DNA from: Chlorokybus atmophyticus
Taxonomy: Eukaryota; Streptophyta; Chlorokybophyceae; Chlorokybales; Chlorokybaceae
NCBI GenBank assembly: GCA_009103225.1
Contig: RHPI01002533.1
Location: 1,617,186-1,681,185, forward strand
DNA length: 64,000 nt
Direction: 5' to 3'
The notes beneath the pieces are model-generated. The model ran no database searches and was not told the DNA's origin. It saw only the letters and a list, made by a program, of their open reading frames with translations. The translations under genes and the position numbers were made by a program. Below, in pieces: positions 47,617 through 58,871 of the stretch. The stretch's first letter is position 1. Each line of letters begins with the position of its first letter.

Positions 47617-50600
47617 ATGTCCCTCTGCGTGGTGCGAAGGGGGTTTGGCACGACAGCGGCGCAGCTGCTAGCCCGCAACAGCAGAGTCAGGTTGAAGCCA
47701 AAGAGATATCTGTCTGTGCTGCCCTGCAGACCGTCAGTCAGGCCCGTGAAGCTGTCATCAAGGAGGTCCGCTGCTTGGCTTGCATGCACATGCGCCACAA
47801 GTTTGAGCTGCTGCCTGTACAATTAAACTTGTGGCCTGCTTTGGTGTTGCAGCTTTCGTGTGTACAATACCTTAGCAGTAGGTGCAACAGCCTCGTGTAG
47901 GGAGATGGAGGAACAACATTCCCTGTCAAGCATAACTCTGCAAGATGACAGCTTGCAATACCATTCCAATGTCATTCTAGAGAGTGTTGCAAAGGTAAGC
48001 AGCAGTTACATGCCCTCACACAATCACACACTTGCAAATGTTGGATATGGTAGTTGCTCACCCTCTGACGCACGCAGAACTTCTACGCTACTGATCTCCA
48101 GTATGAGAACTCCAGCATGGCAGACACTGACAGTCCCCTAGCAGGCGTTATACTTGGTACGTTCATTTGCAGCCAGGTGCGGTGATGAATTGGACTTTGT
48201 AGGTGTGTGCCAACCTCTTTAACGCTTGCTTCCGCACCAGGCGCAAAGGTGGCTACGCCAAAGGCCTACCACGACGTTCCTCTTGGTCGACTTCGTTGTA
48301 GACGTACGCTTGGCCTGGGACGCATCAAGATCTGGTGGATGCAACCCACATGGGGCGCTAAGGGCGCCAACATCCCGTCTGAAACTCAGGTTTGTGCAGG
48401 TTACACTCCCACTTGATGTTGGCATGGCTGCCGTTTACTACACCTATGTTCATCATACGCATTCTGTGCTTGACCAATTGTATCAATGGGTGAAGTTGCT
48501 GTTGGCTGAGCTGGAAGAAGGTGGACCATATGCGGCGATCCTTCCCTTGATAGACGCTTCGGGTTTTCGGGCCACTTTGCACGATGGTGAAGGCACCAAA
48601 GACAAGGGGTGGCTTACGCTGCGCATTGAGAGCGGCTGCCCTCAGACAATGGTACCCTTACCTTTCAAGTTGGATGTGTGCATGTGTGTCGTGTTGGGTA
48701 CACCCCTGCTTGGTGATGGTCAAAGGTGGTGGTGGTGGGGTGGGGTGGTGGTGGTGGTGTGGGGGGGGGGGGGGGGGGGNNNNNNNNNNNNNNNNNNNNG
48801 GGGGGGGGGTCCCCGCCTCATGGATTGCAAAGCTCGTTTCGCATTTGTATATGTACAGCTCAGCACTCCAACGACATCACCTTGTATGTATGTGCTTGCA
48901 GGCGTCTGATTGGAGCTCTCTCATTGCAATTACTGCCAGCTCAAGCCCTTATGAAGCCATCTCAGCTGCCGTCGAGCTGGCGTCAAAGAGGCTCAAGACC
49001 TTCCGCACACTCAAGGAGAAGACTCTGCCACCATGGTTGGACTACTTCGGATGGTGCACCTGGGATGCATTCTACTACACTGTTTGCGCACAGGTGACTT
49101 GCATGCGTCATCAACAACGGTTTCATATCGGCATCCAGTGTTGCACGTGCGCTCACCCACGCATTGCACTGCAGGACATCCCAGCCGGGTTGCGCACACT
49201 CAATGTTGGAGGCACTCCTGCGAAATTTGTCATTATTGATGATGGCTGGCAATCAGTACAAGTAGACCCCCAGTATCGCAAGCAGTTGTCCAATGCAATG
49301 ACCGAAGCTGCTGTGGACCATTCGCTCCTTCGCAAGCTTCCACAGGTACTTATTCGTTGCACAACATCAGCAATACATGTACTATATGCTAACCAAATCA
49401 CCCCTTGCTGAAGTGACTCGATTGTTGATCATGTGTTGCAGTATCTGTTGCGCCCACTACAAGTCGCTGGTAACTACATTCTAGGCTTGGGAACCAAGGG
49501 TGTTCAGCTTTGGTATGATAACCTGGTTGCACCAGCTCCAAACGGGTCCCTACGGGTAAGTAGTACTCCAGTTTGCAGCATAGAACTCGACTTGCCGTAC
49601 GAGGCATGCTGTTCAAAGACATCAATGTTGCCATGCACGTGCAGGTGAAAGCTTGGATTTTGATGGCACATTATCTTCTGCGGGCACCACTTCTGGCTCA
49701 CTACGCGCAAGTCATGACCTTGTCCAAGCGCTTGGTTTCAGTCCGAGCGAACACGAAGTTTGCACATATTGATGCTGGCCGTGAAGACGGCGAGTCCACA
49801 CCTGAGGAAGGTGGTGGCCTCAAAGCTGTCGTCAAGAACGCCAAGGAGGTGCATGGAGCGAAGTGGATGCTGGCTTGGCACGCTTTCCCAGGCTACTGGG
49901 GTGGAGTCTCCCCTCATTCGGAGGATACTAAAAAGTGAGTCCTCTGGCCGATTCATCCAGTTGAACACTTTACATTGCAAAGTGTTCAACGACTGACATT
50001 AATTGCGCTGGTAGGTACGACCCTTCCTTGGTAGCTCCCAACAACATCCCTGCCATCATCGAGTACGAGCCGCATGTGCAGTGGGACCCCACAGCCATGG
50101 GCGGTGTGGGCGTTGTGCCCCCGGAGCGCGTTGCTGACCTGTACAAGGACATGCATTCCTACTTGGCTAACGCTGGCATAGATGGCCTCAAGGTCTGTCA
50201 CATCTTAAGTTAGCATGAGGCATGCATGTGCTTTGTCATATATATGCTAACAACTTGTAGCACACTGACTTGGGGTGTATCGGTGCAGGTTGATGTGCAG
50301 GCCGGTGTGGGCGCCATGGGCACAGGGTATGGTGGCGGGTCTTCTCTCGTCAAGAGATACACCGAAGCACTGGAAACATCTGTGAAGAGGCATTTCCCTG
50401 AGGGCAGCGTCATGGGCTGCATGTGCCACTCCACCGAGAATTTGATGCATTACATGGATACACCCGTGGCACGCGCCTCTGATGACTTCTAGTAAGTACA
50501 TACATACAGCAAAGTGCCGTGCCATTTTCATTACCACATACAGAGTCATTGTTGAGTTGGTGCTTGCAACATGCCGTTGGTGTCAACACTCATTGACGCT

Positions 50601-51774
50601 TCACTATATTGCTTGCAGCCCTAGAGTGGAGGCCAGCCACAGCGCACACATCGTGGGTGTGGCATACAACAGCTTGCTTATTGGCGAGATTGCACAGCCC
50701 GACTGGGACATGTTTCATTCAAAGCACCCGGCAGCTGGTCTGCATGCGGCAGCCAGAGCTGTTGGTGGCACAGCGGTATGTCATATATGGAAAACTTGGG
50801 TAGGTTGCATAAGCCACATCGCTTGCGCAGTGGTCTAAGCGTCATGTTTGCACAGCTGTACGTCAGCGATGTCCCCGGTGAGCACGATTTTGATCTGTTA
50901 AAGAAGGTAGTTCTGCCCGACGGTCGCATCCTGCGTGCTCTGCTACCTGGCAGGCCAACTCGGGACTGCTTGTTTAATGATGTTTCTCGTGACTGCAAGA
51001 CTGCCCTGAAGGCAAGTGCCCTCTCTAAGAGCTGCAGTTCAAGTCGACTTGTGTTGAGACATGTGCAAATGCTTACCCAAGTTGTATTGCCAGGTGTGGA
51101 ACCACAATAAAACAGGCGGTGTGCTCGCAGCATTCAATGTGCAGGGAGCATCTTGGGACCGAACAAAGCGCGCATTCACCACCCATGATCCACAACCACC
51201 AACTCTGGAAGCCACCCTGTCCCCTCGTGATGTTGAGCAACTCTCTGCCTTCCCTGAAACAGGTGTTCTTAACATACAAGTTGCGTGCGTGAATCACTTT
51301 GATTCTGTGTCGAAACTGCAAGTGGCCCGTTCGCTTGCACGTCCACATCTGTCTAACATGTTCCCTCTTGCAGGCATATACGCAGTTCATCAACACAGCA
51401 CCGATCAGCTGCACATCATGCCCATTGACGGGAAGCTGCAGTTGAAGCTGAAGCCTCTGGAGTATGAGATTGTGAGCGTGACGCCGGTGTACAGGAAGCT
51501 TGATGTGCAGTTTGCTGCCGTCGGCCTCGCAGACATGTTCAACGGCGGTGGAGCTGTTCTGGCCCAAGAGTTGGTCAGTCACCACCACAAGGTGTCTGCC
51601 ACCATCACTGCACGCGGGTGCGGTAGGTTCGTGTGCCACACCAACATCTCTCCTGTTGGCGTGTGTGTGAACGGTGCCGCATGCGAGTTCACCTTCGACG
51701 AGGCCACCCAGCGGCTGGAGTTCCTGGTGCCATTTGTTGAAGCTGATTCTGTTGCCATTGGTGTGCTGTGGTAA
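47617..51774 (+). CDS. Raffinose synthase / alkaline alpha-galactosidase-type GH36 protein, 15 exons, 901 aa
   Basis: Exons: 47617-47765, 47853-47994, 48078-48156, 48241-48389, 48496-48651, 48902-49093, 49175-49345, 49442-49555, 49645-49934, 50015-50192, 50289-50491, 50619-50775, 50856-51011, 51094-51262, 51374-51774; the frame is continuous. Family motifs: [77 protein letters not shown] (nucleophile Asp about 542), [18 protein letters not shown] (acid/base Asp about 605-606), [23 protein letters not shown]. These are plant raffinose-synthase/seed-imbibition-type GH36 features. Members transfer or hydrolyse alpha-galactose on raffinose-type oligosaccharides; which activity applies here cannot be told. 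The first 49 residues contain no acid and many Arg, Ser and Ala, like an organelle transit peptide. About 95 residues between DDGWQSV and the next conserved block look like an insertion. The last-but-two intron starts with GC (51012). Confidence 0.92.
48780..48799. other. 20-N gap between poly-G runs, intronic
   Basis: It lies in intron 5 of the GH36 gene inside a GGTGGT/poly-G tract. The coding frame on both sides is unaffected. Confidence 0.9.
49960..49990. repeat. Hairpin in intron 9 of the GH36 gene
   Basis: 49960-49971 pairs perfectly with 49979-49990 (12 bp, 7-nt loop). The intron is only 80 bases long, so the stem takes up more than a third of it. Confidence 0.85.
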
Positions 51775-53760
51775 ATTTTGCACACAAGCTTTGCCACAAG
51801 CACAGTACAGCTGCGCCATTGCGCAGAAAATGGTTGGTCGGCCATACTGCTGGGCTGATTCAGCAGCAGCGCAGCACTCGGTCTGCTACGTTGACCATGT
51901 AGTTTGTTACGTAAGAACAGCAGCCCAGCTGTTGTAGCGTTGTTGTGCATAGGGTCATATCCTTGATGGCCAGGCCGGTTGAACTACATTTGCTTGGGGC
52001 CTGTAGTGTAATTAGGCGATTGAAGTAGTCAAACTACTATTGGTTTGATGGTATTATACATAAATAACTGCTCTTGCCTATACTGCTGGCAGGGCAGCGT
52101 TTATGTGCTGGCCATTGGATTGTGTATTTAACTGCAAAGCGCGCTGGCTATTGACTGGTAGCAACCACATTGTTGTGTGGTGATGTTGGTAACCTTGCCT
52201 CCTACAGTATAGCAGACTTGGCAAGGCATATTGATAGGTTCTTGTCATTCAGCTTGCTTCACATGTTGCTGGTTGCTTGCTGCTATGGTTCATGCTATGT
52301 GTATTAGCACGTATATGATTCCGGCCTTTGAGCTTGCTTTACAGCAACTCTTATGTGTGATGTGCAGAATCATTACTAACACCACCTGCGTCCTGGTAGT
52401 CAACACTTTGCTTGCATCAGTTGCGGGTGTATCACCATATGCCCACCACCATAATGCTCAGTAGCTGCAGCACGTGGCTTGTGTAGATTATTCCGCGTAG
52501 AGCGTGTGTATTGGGTAGGCTGCACAACAGGCTGGCAAGGCTTCTAAACTCATGTTCCTCACTGGCTGTGGGCAATTCCCTCATGACACAGGATATCACA
52601 GGTCGTGCACTTTGAAGCACAAACCCAGCAGGGCACTGCACATAAAGTATGCAATGTGCAGCGTATGCAAAACTCACTCACTGTGCACATACAGCATGCG
52701 TAGGCAGAGCAGAAAGGCAGACGCATACGCGCCCTTTGCCCTCAGCATCCTTGCATTCACCAATCTTATCATAGGCATTGCCATCCGGGTACCCAACATG
52801 AAAGGTACCCACTCTGCTAAGCACGACTGTAGTGTACCCGAGTGTATTGCTGCGCCAGTCGCTTGCTGCCACACCTTGGTACCTCCCTACTTTCCTTTTG
52901 CTTGCCCTCTGCTACAAGACACAAGTAAGTCTTGGGTGGTGCGTTCACAATGGCATTCACAGGCGGCAACCAAGTGCAAACTAAGCCCTCAGTCAAGGCC
53001 AGGATGTTTCCACATCGTCCAAGTCTGCTACCGATACTGCTAGCAGCAGAGGCCAGCCGCGTCATCAGCCACTCAACCACAACAGCGGTCAAACACATCG
53101 CACCGATAGTGAGCACTACCAACACGATGTGCTCAGCAGCTGGTGCAGCCGAGGCAGCCTCGGCAGCGGCACTCTTGGCCGTCAGTGTGGTTAAGACAGT
53201 TGTCATCATAGGGCGTGTTTGTATGGCATATGCAGCGACAGATGACTGGTGACATGAATGCTGCTCTTACAGTCAGCAAAGCGCAGGTAGACGCTCCATG
53301 TTGGTATTGCGGCGCTTGCACCAGCAGTCCTCGTGTTGAAGATTAATCTGACGGACACTTGTATGTACAAATCATTCGCCACAAGCGATTGCTCTTTGTC
53401 GCAAGTGCAGTCAGCAAACTTGCAAGCGCTGTTTTCGTCAAACAGCAAGGCTGGCAAACATATGTATTGTTGACGCTCAATGTCACACATAATCCAAGTC
53501 TAATCAGTGCAGTTGTTGCCAGGATACCTGAACAGTAGCGGTGCAGCACGCGCCCGGAGTACTGGACAATTGCCACAGTCCGGCAGTCCACTGTGGTTGA
53601 CTGTTTCTGCGCACCAACAAACAACAACAAAGCCAGGCAGCAAATGCATGGTATGTGAAGTGTGTGTAAGCAACAACTACTTCTTTCAATGACAATGACC
53701 CGTTATGTCAACAACAGTGTGGTACCAGTATATCCCAATACAAGAACCTGCAAGTCAACT
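51775..53760. other. Region between convergent GH36 and LRAT genes, no confirmed gene
   Basis: A short hairpin (51811-51826, CTGCGC..GCGCAG) lies in the GH36 3' flank. A minus-strand ORF (53209-52817) is Ala-rich with a hydrophobic stretch (HIVLVVLTIGAMCLTAVVVEWL). It could be a lost exon of an LRAT-like or membrane protein, but nothing supports it further. Confidence 0.45.
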
Positions 53761-55691
53761 TCAGCAGCCTACTACTTGAGTCCAGTATAGCTCCAGGTGC
53801 TGCAACAGTCGCAGAACCCAGCTGTACAAAGTGTCCATAGCCAGTGGTTTGCTGCCAGCATAGTTGCACAACTGGTGCGCCACGTGCATTGCGGAAACAT
53901 AACCATGGTGTTCGTGAGCAATGGTGTCCATCCCTGACATGTGCAGCAAGGCTTGCAGCACTTGCACCGCGGATGCAAAGGATGCTATCTGTGCCGCATT
54001 TGCTGCTGGGAGACCACCTTGTAGCGCTTCAAAACCCGAGGCGATACGATCAAGACGCTGCTGTAGAGCGTGAAGCTTGACCAGCTCAACTGCTGCTTCC
54101 GCCATACCAAGATCAAACTCCTGCAGGTCATGCCTACGCATCAGAATACCAACCGAACCGGAAGACTCCATAAAACTGTAACAACTTTGAATTTGATAGG
54201 CATGCATTGCAATGGATGCTGATCAAAATAGCCACCTGCTCTACGATTTGGTAAGCATGGCGCTGTTGCAAACCAAGTGTCTTCTTAGTGTCGGCCATGA
54301 CATAAGCTCTGACGCCAGCTGCTGTGCCACCAGCTATGAGCGCCGCTCCCATGCCTGCCTGCGGGTATGGGAACTGTCATACACAGTACACAGCGTGCAA
54401 ACAAAGCAGCGAGCAGCACAACACAGCAATGCATAGCATGACATTGCACATGGCAGAGAATGGCATGGCACACCATGGCATGGCTATTTATACCACAAGT
54501 GCCAAGGCCGTGCCGGAGACTGCTGTAAGGCCAAGCAGCGAGCCAGTTCCTGCGGCAAACAGTTTGGATGCCAGCAATCCAACCTGAGAGCACGCAGTTG
54601 TTGGTCAATCGAGAGCGATTGGTACCAGTCAATCAAGCAGACACTGGCTGGAGTATTTGGCTGCATGACTACAGTTTGCATTCGCACCTGATCGCAGAGC
54701 GCCGTATCGTAGCGGGCCCACGTCACCAGGTGCTCACAGTTGTTGGAGAAGAGGCGGTAATTTGGAGAACAGCCGACCTTTGAAATGATGCGCTTGACTA
54801 TAGTGTGGCGCGGCAATGGATGGAGCGAAGGCTCAAACTGATGATTCTTCACGCACACCTGCACCAAGGCTTTCACCTATTATAGGTTGCTGCCAACTGA
54901 TTCTCCAAAATGACCTGCTGAAGACCAATGGACAAGCATGTCTAGAGCCAAATGTGACGCACACCAGTAACAGCCATACAGAATCAGTGGACATGTTATG
55001 CAAGTCGCGATGTATAAGCAGCTGCTTTGAGTGTCGCAACATGCGAATGTGTTCATGTCTCACATCACGGAACGATTTTCTGACTTTGTCAAACGGCTCC
55101 AGCTTGATGACACAGCTGTCGTCGCCAAGCAGTGCGCCAATAGTGGCTTTGCGGTCGGATCCAAAGGTCACATGGCCAACATAGTGCACTTGCGGCTTAA
55201 GCTGCAGCTTGCGCATGGCCTGCACACAAACGGGAGCATGTCAGAACCAACAAAGCGTGTGAGCTGCAGAGCCAAAGCCTCGTAGTGGCTGAATGTAGGT
55301 GCATGCTACGCAATCAGGGTTCAGAGTCGAGCATCCAAACGTATCAAGCTTGCACATACCAACATGTTCAACAATGCGACCTTGTAAACCCTAGGCCGAG
55401 AGGAGTAACCCATACTTCAAAGTAGTCCTTCGTGACAGACGTTTCCTCCTCGTTCTTCTTGTCCCCGTCGTCTTCCATGCCATCCTGCGGCACCCAAGCT
55501 GCGCGCACGAGGTGAAGCAGCTCCCTGGCATGGTGCACGGCCAGCAGATAGCTCCCTGTCCCAACGTATACCGCCCAATGGCAGAACCCATCGGACCGGA
55601 ACTCCAGCAGGTCCCCTGGCTGAAACACGGAGGCGGTGGCGGCGGCGGCCTCCCAAGCTCCTTCCACGACCGGGGCCGCCGCCGCCGCCAT
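53761..55691 (-). CDS. LRAT-domain protein (NlpC/P60 fold), 6 exons, 381 aa
   Basis: LRAT-like proteins are thiol acyltransferases or phospholipases acting on membrane lipids. Exons in minus-strand order: 55691-55416, 55219-55064, 54837-54688, 54583-54494, 54358-54245, 54120-53761; all are phase 0. Exon 1 has FQPGDLLEFRSDGFCHWAVYVG with the catalytic His. Exon 3 has YRLFSNNCEHLVTWARY with the catalytic Cys, the NCEH motif typical of the family. Exons 4-5 encode a Gly/Ala-rich hydrophobic stretch (GTGSLLGLTAVSGTALALV, then GMGAALIAGGTAAGV) that probably associates with a membrane. Exon 6 is helical and unassigned. An in-frame ATG also exists at 55787. The last junction is the least certain: an alternative acceptor gives a short tail that stops quickly. 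Confidence 0.85.
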
Positions 55692-55789
55692 GTCGACGGC
55701 GAAGCGGTGCAGAAAGTTGGGGGGGGCATGCGCTATTGCCACGTGTAGAACGGTCATATTTATGTGTACAGTAATCCTCGGCGCCATGC

Positions 55790-55860
55790 GCTTCTATAGC
55801 TCAGTGGTAGAGCATCTGTCTTGTAAACAGAAGGTCCTGAGTTCGAAACTCAGTGGAAGC
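55790..55860 (+). tRNA. tRNA-Thr (anticodon UGU)
   Basis: The 71 bases fold into a complete cloverleaf. Acceptor stem GCTTCTA/TGGAAGC (7 bp, one G-T), D stem GCTC/GAGC, anticodon stem TCTGT/ACAGA with loop CTTGTAA (anticodon TGT), T stem CTGAG/CTCAG with loop TTCGAAA. There is no intron and no encoded CCA. TAGCTCAGTGG and AGTTCGAAACT serve as A and B boxes, and TTTT at 55873-55876 is a Pol III terminator. It is a nuclear-type gene lying 99 bases from the LRAT start and divergent from it. Confidence 0.96.
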
Positions 55861-55873
55861 TTCTCAAGCGCGT

Positions 55874-56147
55874 TTTGCCCGTTTACCAATCCGTAAACGG
55901 GGTGTCTTCCACAAGTGATTGGGGCCAACCTGGGGCTGCACTTGTGGTTGGGGGTGTGAAGGAGTGAACATAGATCCCAAACTATGTCAGTGTGCCGTGA
56001 GTACCATGGGTTTGCCCGTTTACCAATCCGTAAACGGGGTGTCTTCCACAAGTGGTTGGGGCCAACCTGGGGCTGCACTTGTGGTTGGGGGTGTGAAGGA
56101 GTGAACATAGATCCCAAACTATGTCAGTGCGCCGTGAGTACTATGGG
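55874..56147. repeat. Two 137-bp tandem units, each with three hairpins, next to tRNA-Thr
   Basis: Units: 55874-56010 and 56011-56147. They differ at only three positions. Each can form CCCGTTTAC/GTAAACGGG (55878-55886 with 55893-55901), CCACAAGTG/CACTTGTGG (55909-55917 with 55939-55947) and ACATAG/CTATGT (55968-55973 with 55982-55987). All three differences lie outside these stems. No coding potential. Confidence 0.95.
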
Positions 56148-56965
56148 TAAGTGTCAAAACTAGTGTGATGATATGGAAAAGTGTCGGCATGCAATATATT
56201 TCTCCATATGTTATTCATGCAACTATAATCAAGCGGTGATAATGATTGCACGTTTGCGCGTTCACTATCTTAATATCAAGTCCGATGCAGCCCCACATGA
56301 AGCCCTGGCCACCAACAATCGTATTCATAGAGCAAAATGTACACGGTATCAAAGATATAGTACTCAGCTACGTATGGGCAACAAGCAAGCCTAAGCCCAA
56401 GCTTAAGCCAACCAACCAGCAAGTATGAGCAGGGCAAAACATAGGGACAACCTGCGAAGGAAGTATATTTAATTATTCGCTCATTATGCGGTTAAATTAA
56501 TAAACAACAAAGTTTTCAATCGGCTTTCATCTGATTTTCATGTGTAAGCATTTCATTTGCATGTAGGCTTTGAACGAAATTTCCGACTCACATTCCAGTC
56601 ACTTTTTGAAAAGCACAAGAAGAGCTTCAAAGCCTATACCAACCGTTCGTCGCTTTATCATGTGAACATTAAGGCCACATATGTCAATAAACCCTAATTA
56701 AAACATGGGTTGTGAATGCTTTAATCATGTTAATAGCCAAGCTTTACAGGTGAGTGCATAAGCATTAACACTTAAAGCACCCACTAGACAGCCTCACAGA
56801 CTTCACGACATTCCAATCAATACCCTCCATGTGTATTGAGACAATTTCCTCTTGTCACACATGCATGATTGAGCAGGTCAGTTCACGCATGCATGAGGTC
56901 CTACGCGGCAGAGGCATGAGTGTTGCTGATCGCGTGTGCACGACCAATTTGCCCGCGGGCAGATC
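56148..56965. other. Intergenic, nothing recognised
   Basis: This is AT-rich sequence between the 137-bp repeats and the 3' end of the BET3 gene. I see no gene, RNA or clear repeat. Confidence 0.5.
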
Positions 56966-58281
56966 TCAATCGTCGTCCTTGAAAGGATACTCCTCTGGAA
57001 CAATCTCAATAAGCTTTAACCTAATCTCATTCGCATCATCTCCCCGCAGCACATCCCGAACAAACTGGCACTCAACCTTCATGTTGACCTGCAACAGTCA
57101 GTATGAAAGCTGCACAAGTGAATGCCGTCACAAACATCATCATAGTTAAAGACATGTAACCGCAGCCAAGCCTACCATCTCCAACGCTCCCCTGATTACC
57201 CCGCACAGGATGTTGCAATATGACAAGTTGTTGCAGTTTTCTGGCAGCTCAACAAAGTCCGCCAGCGGGTTGTCATCTAGCAACAAGCTGCCAGCACGCG
57301 TGCACATATCAGCACACAGACCGCGTTCACGACCAGATGGCGGTCGCAACTATGGTAACACTCACCTGCATTCTGTGCCTTTCTCATTCCAATTGGTAAC
57401 GTTTGCTGTCACTCCCAAAAACATCTTGAATCCAATCTGCATCGTAACAATGACATGGACATGCAGTCAGCGCATAGCAACAGCCATAGCTATCATGCAG
57501 CTGCTGGTTCAACGGCATAGCATACCTTTGCAATCACATCTGCGGTCTCCTTGAAATCATTGCAACGCGTGATGTTGGCTTTTGAAAGGAACTCATCTAT
57601 GAGCCTTATGCCTATGTCATACCCCCTGCACGCAATGTCAACAAGTAAGCAAGAGTCCGGGAGAACATGCCATGGTACACCAGCATTGATGACGTGGCGC
57701 ACTTACATTTTGTCCAGCTGTTTGTGGACCTCAGCCGGATCTTCAAAGTCATGCAGTAATTGCCGCACGACTGCGCCATACGTCAATGTGAACAACTCTG
57801 CATTCTGCAACAGAACATTGGGTAGAGTTACAGCTAGATGGTAACGCAGCTGCATAGTTGCTGACCGACCGTTTGCGGCTATCATACCTGAAGCGGACCA
57901 TGCGTACTATACTTACTCCAAGCTTGTATGACAACTTGACAGGCGCATACAGTTGAACAAACAAGCGCCTACGGAATGTAACATGCTTTTACACTTGCAA
58001 TGCATGCAGGGTGGTCATTGATTGGGCTTGGACGCGGCATAAAAGCAGAGCAAGCAATGGATCACCCACCAAAGTACTGTCCAAATGTCAGGAACAGTAT
58101 ATTGTACTGTCAACACCCTGTTCCATGCCAGCTGCTCCCATTTTTCTAATTGCAAAAGAAAGCTAAACATCAACATCAACAACACACGCATGACGGACTG
58201 AATGCCCGACTGGATAGCACGTACTATTTTGTCTACGCTGGCGAAAACAGCATCTCCAGCGCGCTGCGGCCCTGGGGCCAT
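56966..58281 (-). CDS. BET3: TRAPP complex core subunit BET3/TRAPPC3, 6 exons, 186 aa
   Basis: BET3 is the central subunit of the TRAPP tethering complexes in ER-Golgi and intra-Golgi transport. Exons in minus-strand order: 58281-58225, 57804-57707, 57625-57526, 57436-57366, 57287-57176, 57088-56966; phases agree. Motifs: RAGDAVFASVDKI, NAELFTLTYGAVVRQLL, MGYDIGIRLIDEFL, CNDFKETADVIAK, DNPLADFVELPENC, CGVIRGALEMVNMKV and the C-terminal EEYPFKDDD. The length equals plant BET3, and the opening MAPGPQRAGDA matches plant more than animal forms. The start is supported by this similarity and the phase-0 first exon. Confidence 0.95.
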
Positions 58282-58871
58282 GCTGCCGGCTATGAGGCGG
58301 CGCTCCCTCCAGCGTCAGTGCTTTCTCAATAGAAGGAAAGCAGCACCGCGGCAGGCAAGGAGAAGGGAAAGGCGAAGGGTTCACAATGAGACCAGCACCT
58401 TCACCACCAGCAGTACGTCAAAGGTGTTAAGCCTACTGCCATTGTTGCTTGCCAAAAGCTGTTTAAACCATGGAGTGCGGTGCAGCAAGCTTGCTGCGCG
58501 AGCCTATACACGCACTCGCATTCTTTGATGGCACGAACCTCCCAAGATCTACAACCACCACGATGTCAACGACGACTCCACCGCCCACCCGTCGTTCAGC
58601 GTAACATGCAATTATTTGCCAATGGAATATGGCCAAAAGCAGAGCAGTGCAGTGAGGGTCCCGTACGGAGAAGGACGTAAACAGTCCGTTTGCGAGTTGT
58701 CCCTGCATAGGACTCTAGTGGAACTTCTGTGGGACTCTCTACCTGAAGCAAACCCTAATCTCTTGGCGGCGGCGGTGGCGGCCGTCAGCGCCGTGGGGTC
58801 GGCGGCGACGGCGGCGGCAGTGGTAACAGCGGCGGTGTATTGAAATTTGGCTTGTGTCAAAAGCTGGCGCT
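58282..58871. promoter_or_regulatory. Divergent promoter region of BET3 (-) and NOP56 (+)
   Basis: 590 bases separate the two start codons. The NOP56-proximal part has a GGC/GCC-rich tract (58760-58835). There is no obvious TATA box. It probably holds both promoters and both 5' UTRs. Confidence 0.5.

Noticed and set aside
55790-56147. CRISPR-like array in the 137-bp repeats
   Set aside because: Only two long, directly abutting units without spacers, in a eukaryotic context.
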